Source: JBKBXU01 sp046313675
Lineage (GTDB): Bacteria > Bacteroidota > Bacteroidia > Cytophagales > Cytophagaceae
Reading direction: 5' to 3'
DNA: 12,205 bases
NCBI GenBank assembly: GCA_046313675.1
Contig: JBKBXU010000125.1
Coordinates: forward strand, 1 to 12,205
Shown piece after piece: positions 1 through 8,100 of this stretch; positions within the stretch are counted from its first letter, which is position 1; each line of letters opens with the position of its first letter. The notes beneath the pieces are model-generated. The model worked only from the letters and a program-made list of their open reading frames with translations. It ran no database searches and was not told the DNA's origin. The position numbers were made by a program, and so were the translations under genes.

Positions 1-402
1 AAGCTCTAGAAGGGAATCATGAGAGATGATTTCAAATTCTTCTGTGTAGATTTTCATGTGATCGGCCTTAATAAAAAGATTTCCGCCTGTGTAGGTGTGA
101 GAACAATTCCCATAAATTTTCACATAATCCCCCTCCTCAATCTCAACACTTAAAATATCCGGTTTTAGGTTGGCAATTTCATGAAGAGACGTAACCACTA
201 TACTATCATCATCCCAAGGTACAAAATATATATCTTCCACTTTTTTGAATGTACCATAAAAATTACGAAAGCCCGGATCTATAATATTGGCTAAATAGGA
301 ACATTCAATTTTGAAATTAACATCCTTACCATTACCTGATAATTCTTCAAAAATGCCTTCCATAAAAACAGCCAGTACATCTCTAATTGATTCTGCTTTC
401 AT
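1..402 (-). CDS. Partial hypothetical protein (N-terminal 134 residues)
   Basis: An open frame with no stop runs from an ATG at 402 leftward off the window edge, giving 134 codons; the C-terminus lies outside. The protein starts MKAESIRDVLAVFMEGIFEE, and after a short amphipathic N-terminus it becomes rich in alternating hydrophobic/polar residues suggestive of beta strands. It contains an acidic patch (PWDDDS), an EIEEGDYVKI stretch and a THTG-like turn (HTYTGG). There is no signal peptide or membrane segment, so it is probably cytoplasmic. I do not recognise the family; a small alpha+beta fold such as an NTF2-like protein is only a guess. An in-frame ATG at 423 would add seven residues, and a TGA just upstream (429-427) limits the frame. 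Neither start has a clear Shine-Dalgarno. It is divergent from otsAB, and its frame, codon use and position support a real gene. Confidence 0.72.
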   Translation of the reverse strand, partial: MKAESIRDVLAVFMEGIFEELSGNGKDVNFKIECSYLANIIDPGFRNFYGTFKKVEDIYFVPWDDDSIVVTSLHEIANLKPDILSVEIEEGDYVKIYGNCSHTYTGGNLFIKADHMKIYTEEFEIISHDSLLEL

Positions 403-662
403 GACTAAAAAGTTTTCATACATTAATCATTATTAAGAAAAATTGTTTGAATTATTTAAAAATTATTTCATGTACAAAGATTTTTATAGGGATCAATTTT
501 TGTTTTCTTTATTAATAGCTTAAAACACTTCTATGCTTTTCTTTTAATTCAAACCACATAGTTAACAAAACATTTTGCCCAAACAGCACCTCATTACATA
601 GTAATAAACAAATGACGAACAACCTCTTATGCATACAAACCTGTTATTTAACTTAATTTTAT

Positions 663-670
663 TATATTTG
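663..670 (+). promoter_or_regulatory. Putative -7 box for otsAB
   Basis: TATATTTG fully matches the Bacteroidota housekeeping -7 element TAnnTTTG. The expected -33 position, 19 nt upstream, holds only a weak CTG (641-643) instead of TTG. Transcription would begin near 677, leaving a leader of about 110 nt before the ATG at 787. Such boxes occur by chance in AT-rich DNA, so this is a candidate only. Confidence 0.45.
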
Positions 671-724
671 TACTCGCAAAATATTTTAGTATTCTTCTAA
701 CCTTAGGGTGATTTTCTGGTTTTT

Positions 725-744
725 ATTCTGGCCTATGCCGGAAT
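725..744 (+). promoter_or_regulatory. Leader hairpin upstream of otsAB
   Basis: ATTCTGGC (725-732) pairs with GCCGGAAT (737-744) around a CTAT tetraloop, giving an 8-bp stem with one U-G wobble. It stands out against very AT-rich surroundings. No T-run follows on either strand, so it is not an intrinsic terminator. If transcription starts near 677 it lies in the mRNA leader, 42 nt before the start codon, where it could affect mRNA stability or translation. The role is unproven. Confidence 0.35.
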
Positions 745-786
745 TACATAAAACCAACATTGACCCGAAAATACTTTTTAATAAAT

Positions 787-2994
787 ATGCCAAAAACAAT
801 AATAATATCCAATCGACTGCCTCTCAGTATTCAGAAAAAAGGTGATAAGCTGATTTATGCCACAAGTGCCGGAGGGCTGGCAACAGGTTTAGGATCTATA
901 TACAAAGAGGGAGACAATATTTGGATTGGATGGCCGGGAATCTACCTGAACAGCGATGAAGACAAGGAGGAAGTCAAGAAAGAACTTGCCAAGGAAAGCA
1001 TGGCTCCGGTTTATCTTACCAAAGATGACATTGAAAAATTTTATGAAGGATTCAGCAACAGTACACTCTGGCCTTTATTTCACTACTTCCCTTCATACAC
1101 CATTTTTAATGAAGAATATTGGGAAAGTTACAAGCAGGTAAATAACATGTTCTGTAACGAAGTAGTCAAGTATGCAAATGATGATGACATTATATGGGTA
1201 CATGATTATCAGCTGTTGCTTTTACCAAATTTATTAAGAGAACACCTACCTAATGCTACCATTGGTTTTTTCAATCATATACCTTTCCCTTCATACGAAA
1301 TTTTCAGAGCCCTTCCATGGAGAAAGGATTTGCTAAAAGGAATGGTAGGGGCCGACTTGCTTGGTTTTCACACCTATGATGATGTACGCCACTTTCTAAG
1401 TTCTGTAAACCGGATTATAGGAATTGACAATAAAATGGGTCAATTAAGGGTAAATGACCGTCTATGTCAGGTTGACTCATTCTCTATGGGAATTGATTAT
1501 GATAAATTCTCTAAAGCAGCAGAATCAGAAGAAACCTGTATTGAGGTAGAAAACTACAGAAAAATTTTGGGGGACAAAAAAATCGTTATTTCTATTGACA
1601 GACTTGATTATTCAAAAGGAATACCTGAACGGTTGAATGCAATTGATCTGTTTTTTGAAACTTATCCTGAATTTCTCGGAAAGGTATCACTATTGATGGT
1701 CATCGTTCCAAGTCGTGACAAAGTCGACCTGTATAAAAAGCTTAAAATAGAGATAGATGAGTTAATAGGCAGAATAAATGGAAAATACGGAAAGTTAAAC
1801 TGGCTGCCGATACATTACTTTTATCGCTCATTCCCATTCCATACACTTTCTGCCTTTTATAAAATGTCTGACATTGCCCTTGTTACCCCTTTAAGGGATG
1901 GTATGAATCTGGTTTGTAAAGAGTATGTAGCAAGCAAGACGGATAAAACTGGCGTTTTAATTTTAAGTGAAATGGCTGGTGCTGCCAGAGAACTTTCAGA
2001 GGCATTAATCATTAATCCAAATGATTTGGAAGAAATGTCTGATGCCCTATATAAAGCTCTTAAAATGAGCAAAGAAGAGCAAATACGTAGAAATGAAGAC
2101 CTTCAGCATATCACCAAGCGCTATGATATTCATATTTGGGTACAGCTCTTTATGAAAAGCCTCTTTGCCGTAAAAGACAGGCAAAAAGAAATGTCGGTAA
2201 AAAGGCTTACACGAGAAAAACAACAGGATGTCATGGAGCATTATGCCAATGCCACAAAAAGAATACTGCTATTGGATTATGATGGTACTCTGATGCCATT
2301 TAGTTCAAATCCAGATAAAGTAAAGCCCGATGAGGAAATCATGGGTATGTTGAAACAACTATCGGAAGATCCGAAGAATAAAATTGTGATCGTTAGTGGC
2401 CGTGATAAGGATACCCTGGAGAACTGGCTGGGAGACTTGAATGTTGATATGATCGCTGAACATGGCGTTTGGCTTAAAGAAGGCAGGATATACTGGAGTC
2501 TTTTTGATTATATCACCGACGAATGGAAAGAAGAAATACGCCCTATCCTGGAATTGTATGTAGACAGAACGCCCGGTACGTTTATTGAAACAAAAGACTA
2601 TTCACTTGTGTGGCATTACAGAAAATCCGATAATACCCTGGGAGAATTAAGAGCACGTGAACTGGTTAACCACCTTCAATACATGGCCACCAATATGCCA
2701 ATCAGAATCCTGGAAGGAAATAAAGTGATAGAAATTAAAAATGCAGGAATTAACAAAGGCAAGGCTGCTGTACACTGGTTGCAGGAAGGGTATGATTTTA
2801 TACTTGCTGCAGGTGATGACTGGACTGATGAAGATCTATTTGAGGTAATGCCGGAATCTGCGTTTACACTTAAGGTAGGCTTCTCCTCCACCATTGCTAA
2901 AAATAATATAGCCTCATTTCATGAAATGAGATCTATATTCAAGGAATTCATAAAATATAGCAACAACAAAATCACTGAACAGCAGAAAGAATAA
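787..2994 (+). CDS. otsAB: Bifunctional trehalose-6-phosphate synthase/phosphatase
   Basis: This 735-residue cytoplasmic enzyme should join UDP-glucose and glucose-6-phosphate to trehalose-6-phosphate and then dephosphorylate it to trehalose. Residues about 2-470 are a GT20 synthase domain: N-terminal SNRLP (Arg10), GG loop (29-30), WPLFHY (Trp95), VHDYQL (Asp140), RLDYSKG (Arg272, Lys277) and RDGMNLV with KEY (Asp371, Glu379). These match the UDP-glucose and sugar-phosphate binding residues of E. coli OtsA. Residues about 490-725 are a HAD phosphatase: DYDGTL (497-502, nucleophile Asp497), SGRD (537-540), Lys657 in NKGKA, and GDDWTDED from 676. Both active sites look intact. The ATG at 787 is preferred over an in-frame TTG at 760 because homology begins at PKTIIISNRLP. 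A Cytophaga hutchinsonii enzyme of this architecture is known to be bifunctional. It converges with a GH15 gene and ends 3 nt before a strong terminator. Confidence 0.96.
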   Translation: MPKTIIISNRLPLSIQKKGDKLIYATSAGGLATGLGSIYKEGDNIWIGWPGIYLNSDEDKEEVKKELAKESMAPVYLTKDDIEKFYEGFSNSTLWPLFHYFPSYTIFNEEYWESYKQVNNMFCNEVVKYANDDDIIWVHDYQLLLLPNLLREHLPNATIGFFNHIPFPSYEIFRALPWRKDLLKGMVGADLLGFHTYDDVRHFLSSVNRIIGIDNKMGQLRVNDRLCQVDSFSMGIDYDKFSKAAESEETCIEVENYRKILGDKKIVISIDRLDYSKGIPERLNAIDLFFETYPEFLGKVSLLMVIVPSRDKVDLYKKLKIEIDELIGRINGKYGKLNWLPIHYFYRSFPFHTLSAFYKMSDIALVTPLRDGMNLVCKEYVASKTDKTGVLILSEMAGAARELSEALIINPNDLEEMSDALYKALKMSKEEQIRRNEDLQHITKRYDIHIWVQLFMKSLFAVKDRQKEMSVKRLTREKQQDVMEHYANATKRILLLDYDGTLMPFSSNPDKVKPDEEIMGMLKQLSEDPKNKIVIVSGRDKDTLENWLGDLNVDMIAEHGVWLKEGRIYWSLFDYITDEWKEEIRPILELYVDRTPGTFIETKDYSLVWHYRKSDNTLGELRARELVNHLQYMATNMPIRILEGNKVIEIKNAGINKGKAAVHWLQEGYDFILAAGDDWTDEDLFEVMPESAFTLKVGFSSTIAKNNIASFHEMRSIFKEFIKYSNNKITEQQKE

Positions 2995-2997
2995 TCC

Positions 2998-3053
2998 TAA
3001 AATAAGAACCAAAAAAGGAGCGGCAAGCCGCTCCTTTTTTGGTTCTTATTTTA
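2998..3053. terminator. Bidirectional intrinsic terminator
   Basis: Two perfectly complementary 27-nt arms (2998-3024 and 3027-3053) surround a central AA. The core GGAGCGGC/GCCGCTCC is flanked by six A on the left (3011-3016) and six T on the right (3035-3040), so it reads as a hairpin plus U-tract on either strand. It starts 3 nt after the otsAB stop and lies 9 nt beyond the stop of the leftward GH15 gene, so it serves both convergent genes. Confidence 0.93.
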
Positions 3054-3062
3054 TCGATTATG

Positions 3063-4847
3063 CTATAAAAACGTAGGCCTATCAATCTTTTTAGCTATAC
3101 GGAAAGCTGCATTCAACTGTCCTACATGGCTATAAGCCTGTGGAAAATTCCCCCATTGACTTCCACTTTCAGCTTCAACATCCTCGCTGAGAAGTCCCAA
3201 ATGATTCTGGAATTTTAAAAGTTTTTCAAATTCACGGGTAGCATCTTCTATACGTCCTACACAGGCAAGTGCTTCTACATACCAGTAAGCACATATTAAA
3301 AATGTAGATTCCGGAGCACCGAAATCATCTTCATGCTTATATCTGTAAAATAATCCTTCAGGTGTTTTTAGACCTTCTTCCATTCTTTGAAGATGCAATT
3401 TAGCTTTCTCTGAACTTGGGTCAAGGTAATTCATTGTGATCAATTGAAGACAACTTGCATCAAGGTTTGATGTACCTATTGCCTGAGTATACACCCCTCT
3501 TTCCGCATCGTAACACGCTTCTATTTTATCTTCAGCAGCTTTTTTTAACCTTGTGGCTGTTTCTATAATTCGTTCATTTTTAAAATAATGACCGATTTTC
3601 AATGCACTACATGCACCTGCCCAATGAAACAGAAATGTATAACAATGCTGTTGAGCAAAATGCCTGAATTCCCACAAACCAGCATCAGGCTCATCCATTG
3701 TATCTTCAATCTTTTTAAGCGTATGATGAACAAGGCGCTGTGAATAATATTTTCCTCCATCTGAAAAACGCGTATCCACATACAAAGGCAATAGCGCTAC
3801 AAGCACCTGACCATAAACATCATTTTGTATGTGCGTATAGGCGTCATTTCCGATTCGAACAGGTTTGTTATTTTCCATATACCCCTCCAAAGGCAATTCT
3901 TTCTCTACCAAATCCTTTTTACCCGTAATAGAATATAAAGGTTGATAGCGATCCTGCTCATTAATGGTGATATTTTCAATATAATGGAAATATCTTTCAA
4001 GTTCCTCGAAGTGACCTACGTTATGAAAGGCCGTTAGAATGTAATAGGTATCCCTCAGCCAACAATACCGATAGTCCCAGTTACGTCCTGTACCGGGGTA
4101 TTCCGGTAAACTGGTAGTACCTGCTGCTATAATCCCTCCTGTATCTTCAAATTGATGAATTTTCAAACATAAGGCAGAGCGAATGATTTGCTCTTGATAA
4201 AAAGTACTTATGCTCGTACTTTTCACCCAATCTTTCCAATAAGAAGCTGTTTTCCTCAAAAAATCTTCGGCGGTCTCTTCCAACGGAGCTTCCAGTGGAA
4301 TTCCATACGTCATCACCAGGTATTTTGGCTCATTAAGAACAAACGATTGTTCATCAATAATAAAGTTTAAAGGAATATTAGAGGTAAGCCTCACTTGCTG
4401 GTTTAACCCCATGTAGCGAATATGACTGCTTCCCTGGTACACTTCCGGCTCAATCGCTCCATACTCCCCAACCGGCTTGCATTTTACCTTTACCCTTGGC
4501 GTACCAGCTAAAGGTTCAATCTTTCTTATAAGCATAAGAGGCTTATAATTACGATTGTATTGATAAAACCTGGGGGCAAAATCTATAACCTTAAATTTGC
4601 CTTCTGCCGATTCGAACTCTGTTTCCAATACATTCGTGTTGTCCTGGTATCTTTGCTTTACTTCATACCTTTCTGAATTAGGACGTATGGAAAATTCTCC
4701 GCCCTTTTCTTTGTCTAAAAGGCTTCCAAAAATAAAACTGCTATCAAACTGGGGCCAGCAAAGCCAGACTACGTTTGCAGATATATCAATGTGGGCCATA
4801 TAGCCACAGTTCCCAATAATTCCGACATCATACGTATGCTTACTCAC
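3063..4847 (-). CDS. GH15 family glycoside hydrolase (glucoamylase/trehalase-like)
   Basis: The 594-residue protein has no signal peptide, so it is probably cytoplasmic. Residues about 7-230 match the N-terminal beta-sandwich of bacterial GH15 enzymes (IGNCGYMAHID, then VVWLCWPQFDSSFIFGSLLD). Residues about 240-590 are the (alpha/alpha)6 barrel, with the substrate-site segment GRNWDYRYCWLRD (254-266). By family analogy the general acid is Glu393 in DAGLWEFR and the general base Glu555 in GLLSED, followed by WGNFPQAYSHVG. Length is typical and nothing is missing. GH15 members cleave glucose from alpha-glucans, dextran or trehalose; the convergent otsAB suggests trehalose, but sequence alone does not settle it. 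The start is GTG at 4847: an in-frame TAA lies 3-6 nt upstream, and the next Met (residue 17) would cut into conserved sequence. No Shine-Dalgarno is seen. Confidence 0.93.
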   Translation of the reverse strand: MSKHTYDVGIIGNCGYMAHIDISANVVWLCWPQFDSSFIFGSLLDKEKGGEFSIRPNSERYEVKQRYQDNTNVLETEFESAEGKFKVIDFAPRFYQYNRNYKPLMLIRKIEPLAGTPRVKVKCKPVGEYGAIEPEVYQGSSHIRYMGLNQQVRLTSNIPLNFIIDEQSFVLNEPKYLVMTYGIPLEAPLEETAEDFLRKTASYWKDWVKSTSISTFYQEQIIRSALCLKIHQFEDTGGIIAAGTTSLPEYPGTGRNWDYRYCWLRDTYYILTAFHNVGHFEELERYFHYIENITINEQDRYQPLYSITGKKDLVEKELPLEGYMENNKPVRIGNDAYTHIQNDVYGQVLVALLPLYVDTRFSDGGKYYSQRLVHHTLKKIEDTMDEPDAGLWEFRHFAQQHCYTFLFHWAGACSALKIGHYFKNERIIETATRLKKAAEDKIEACYDAERGVYTQAIGTSNLDASCLQLITMNYLDPSSEKAKLHLQRMEEGLKTPEGLFYRYKHEDDFGAPESTFLICAYWYVEALACVGRIEDATREFEKLLKFQNHLGLLSEDVEAESGSQWGNFPQAYSHVGQLNAAFRIAKKIDRPTFL

Positions 4848-4960
4848 TCTTTAAAAATTTTTATTGTTAAAAATGATTTTATTATAGAAACTGCTAATAA
4901 ATACTTCTGTTCATAAAATCACAAGTTAAAATGATAAAAATGTGACAACACATAAGTTGA

Positions 4961-4968
4961 CAAAACTA
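4961..4968 (-). promoter_or_regulatory. Putative -7 box for the GH15 gene
   Basis: On the minus strand this reads TAGTTTTG, a match to TAnnTTTG, about 115 nt upstream of the GTG start. I find no TTG at the expected -33 position, and one such match in a 270-bp AT-rich gap is not surprising. The rest of the gap (4848-5120) shows only AT-rich runs, and I found no matching box for the rightward protease gene. Confidence 0.3.
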
Positions 4969-5110
4969 AAAACAACCTATTAAATTGCTATATATAAGAA
5001 TATTAAGTAGGAATATTCCATAAAAACAAGTTACTTTATCCAAAACATAAGTATTTATATATATATTATAACGATTTTCGTTTTTATACGTACTTACTTA
5101 CTATCAAATC

Positions 5111-5117
5111 AGGAAAG
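5111..5117 (+). promoter_or_regulatory. Ribosome binding site of the protease gene
   Basis: AGGAAAG ends 3 nt before the ATG at 5121, with its AGGA part 6 nt from the start. It is one of the few Shine-Dalgarno-like sequences in the window and supports the ATG at 5121 over the adjacent TTG at 5118. Confidence 0.5.
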
Positions 5118-5120
5118 TTG

Positions 5121-8100
5121 ATGTTCCAAAATATCATTATCATTATTTTTCTATTATTAGGGTATACTACTGTATTTGCTCAATCTTCCAAAAAAGATGA
5201 TGATAAAAATAATATCCCAGGTTCTAAACATGAAATTCAGGGTAATTACCTACCGGGAACCATCATAATAAAATTAAAACCTCAATTCCGCAACCTTATA
5301 AGTAAAAACAGAGTCCATTTGCCTGCCCTCTCCAATACGTTCAAAGATATCCAGGTAGAATCAATTGAGCCCATGTTTCCAGGAGTATCAGCTCCTCAAA
5401 ACCAAAAAAACAAGCATGGAGAGGAACTTGTAGACCTTTCTTTAATTTATGTTATAAAATTCACTTCAAGTATTTCTGTGCCTGACGCCATCGACAGGAT
5501 CGTAAACTCTCCTGCTATTGAGTACGCAGAGCCCTTCCCTCTTGATGAGATCTTAATTCATACAGACATTGAACCTGACCGTTATATTCCCAATGATCCC
5601 ATGGCACAACCAGGTGGGCCTCAGTATTACCTTGAACGAATGAAAGCCTATGAAGCCTGGGAAGTTACTAAAGGCGATACAAATGTGGTGATTGCCATAG
5701 TCGATACAGGTATAAATTTCGATCATGAAGACCTTCAGAACCAGGTAGCTATAAATCATGGAGAAACCGGTTTAGACGCTTTTGGTAACGATAAACGAAC
5801 AAATGGGATTGATGATGACGGTGATGGATATATTGATAACTGGAGAGGTTGGGACTTAGGGAATAACGACAATAATCCAACATTCGTTGGCAATCACCAT
5901 GGTGTAATGGTAACCAGCAGCGCCTCTTCCACCGTGGATAATGGGATAGGATTAGCCGGCACGGGTTTTAATTGTAGATACATGCCTATAAAAGCATCTG
6001 CTGATAACTTAAGTGCCATTTCCTTCGGTTACCAAGGAATTATATATGCAGCTCAAAGAGGAGCAAAAGTAATAAACCTTTCCTGGGGAGGAGCCTCTGC
6101 CTACAATCAGGCTGCCCAGGATATAATCAATTTTGCCGCAATAAACCACGATGCAGTAGTAGTAGCTGCAGCAGGTAATGTCAATAGTGAATCTAATTAT
6201 TTTCCTGCTTCCTATGAAAATGTTATTTCTGTAGCATCTTCCGATACAATAACTTCTGCCACGACGGGTAAGGTTATTGACAAAAAGTGGAACCACGCAA
6301 CGTTTAGCTATAGGGTTGATGTGTGCGCTCAGGGAAATTATATTGCCGCGGCTACGGGGGCCGGTGGTTACACAACCACTTCCGGGTCATCCTTTTCTGC
6401 TCCACTCGTAGCAGGTGCGGCAGCCTTGGTTAGATCTCAATTTCCTGAAATGACCTCCCAGCAGGTTAAGCAACAGCTAAGGGTCAGTGGAGAAATTATT
6501 GATACGCTACCAGAGAATATCCAGTTTAGAGGGAAAATAGGACGCTTGTTAAATATGCATCGGGCGGTGACAGACAACACGATTCCAGGTATCCACATGA
6601 AAACAGCTGACCTAAAAAGCAAATATGGACAATATGCCTTTTCAGGAGACACATTAACCATGCCGGCTGAATTTATTAACTTCCTCCACCCAACTTCTAA
6701 CTTACAAATTCGCCTTTCATGTTTGTCTTCAAGTGTTGTTATGATTGACAGTGTTTTCAACCAAGGTGTGGCAAATACGTTCCAAACATTTAACAACCAT
6801 TCAGAGCCTTTCAAGTTTTATATCAATCCTGACAACCAAAACAATCATAACATAACGTTTCTACTTGAATATTTTGACGGTGAATACTACGATTATCAAT
6901 ACTTTAGAAGAAATATAAACCCAACCCATGTTGATATAGATACCAACAGGGTTAAATTAACCGTCACCAGTAACGGAAGGCTGGCTTTTAATAATCCCAT
7001 GACCCAGCAAGGCTCCGGCTTCACCTATGACAACAATTATTTAATCTTCAGTTCCGGATTAATGATCGGAAACAGAAAAGGAGTTACCACGAAAGTATCC
7101 GATTGTGTAAGAACAGCCGGATCCGCATTAAGCAATGATTTCACAGCATATGCCCAAGTTCGCTTTGACCCTTCATCCCACGGAGATTTAGGTACCGGAG
7201 TCCGATTGCATGATACAGCAACAGCTTCTACAGGAAAAATCGGAGTACAAGTAACCCAGAAAACATATGCCTGGGATACTGACTCACTCGACAATATGAT
7301 TTTTGTGGAATATAAGGTAAAGAATATTTCCTCAGAAGCTATGGATTCTCTTCACGTAGGCTTATTTACAGACTGGGATATAATGGATTACATGAGAAAC
7401 CGGGCCGACTGGGACAAAGATGAAAAATTAGGCTATGTATACAGTTCTGATGCAAACTCCCTGTATGGAGGAACAACAATTCTAACCCCAAATCCACCTG
7501 CCTGTTATTCATTAGACCACTCCAATGCCGGAGGGAACAACATTAATCCAAATAAAGCTGCCGGTTTTTCAAAAACTGAAAAATTCACCACGATATCCAG
7601 CGGAGTGGCACGTATGAAGGCAGGACAAACAGGGCCGGGAAATGACGTGTCTCAGATAATAGGTGCTACTGTTTATAATCTGGCACCAGGAGAAGAACAA
7701 ACAGTTGCTTTTGCACTCCTTGGAGCAGATAATTTTTATGATTTAAAAGTGTCTGCTAAAAAAGCCCGTGCAAAATTTAAATCAATTAAAACAGGCTCAA
7801 TTCCTGTAGCACAACACCATGATTTTTGTAAAGGAGATACAGTCGAAATTACCATTGACCCGGAAAACGGATCAAAATTTCGCTTTTACTCAAGCTTCCC
7901 GGGCACACCTGTTCATACAGGCAGTTCCTATACTAATTCATTCTTTGAATCTGATACTATTTATATCACGAATGTAGATTCAATTTTTGAAAGCCAGCCA
8001 TTTGCTGTTTATATCCAGAGAAAAGAAATTATTGCTCAACATAGCCCCCTTCCTGATACCATTAATTTTTTAACAACACCTCATGTCAATTTAACAAGCC

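Larger units (their letters stand above)
403..786. other. Divergent intergenic region
   Basis: This 384-bp AT-rich gap lies between the leftward partial gene and otsAB. It holds a TAnnTTTG promoter box for otsAB (663-670) and a GC-richer hairpin in the otsAB leader (725-744). I see no convincing small gene, tRNA or terminator. No equally good promoter box (CAAAnnTA on the plus strand) was found for the leftward gene. Confidence 0.7.

Noticed and set aside
760..786. TTG at 760 as the start of otsAB, adding nine residues
   Set aside because: The extra residues do not look like the family's N-terminus, and an ATG at 787 opens directly into the conserved synthase start.
4852..4863. Palindrome TAAAAATTTTTA just upstream of the GH15 start as an operator
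   Set aside because: It is made only of A and T in a very AT-rich gap, so it is easily explained by composition.
5118..5120. TTG at 5118 as the protease start
   Set aside because: The adjacent in-frame ATG at 5121 is better spaced from the AGGAAAG sequence and changes only one residue.
6009..6296. Minus-strand open frame opposite the protease, and similar short frames opposite or inside the other genes
   Set aside because: All lie within strong coding sequence, have no recognisable domains and no initiation signals; they are shadows of the real genes.
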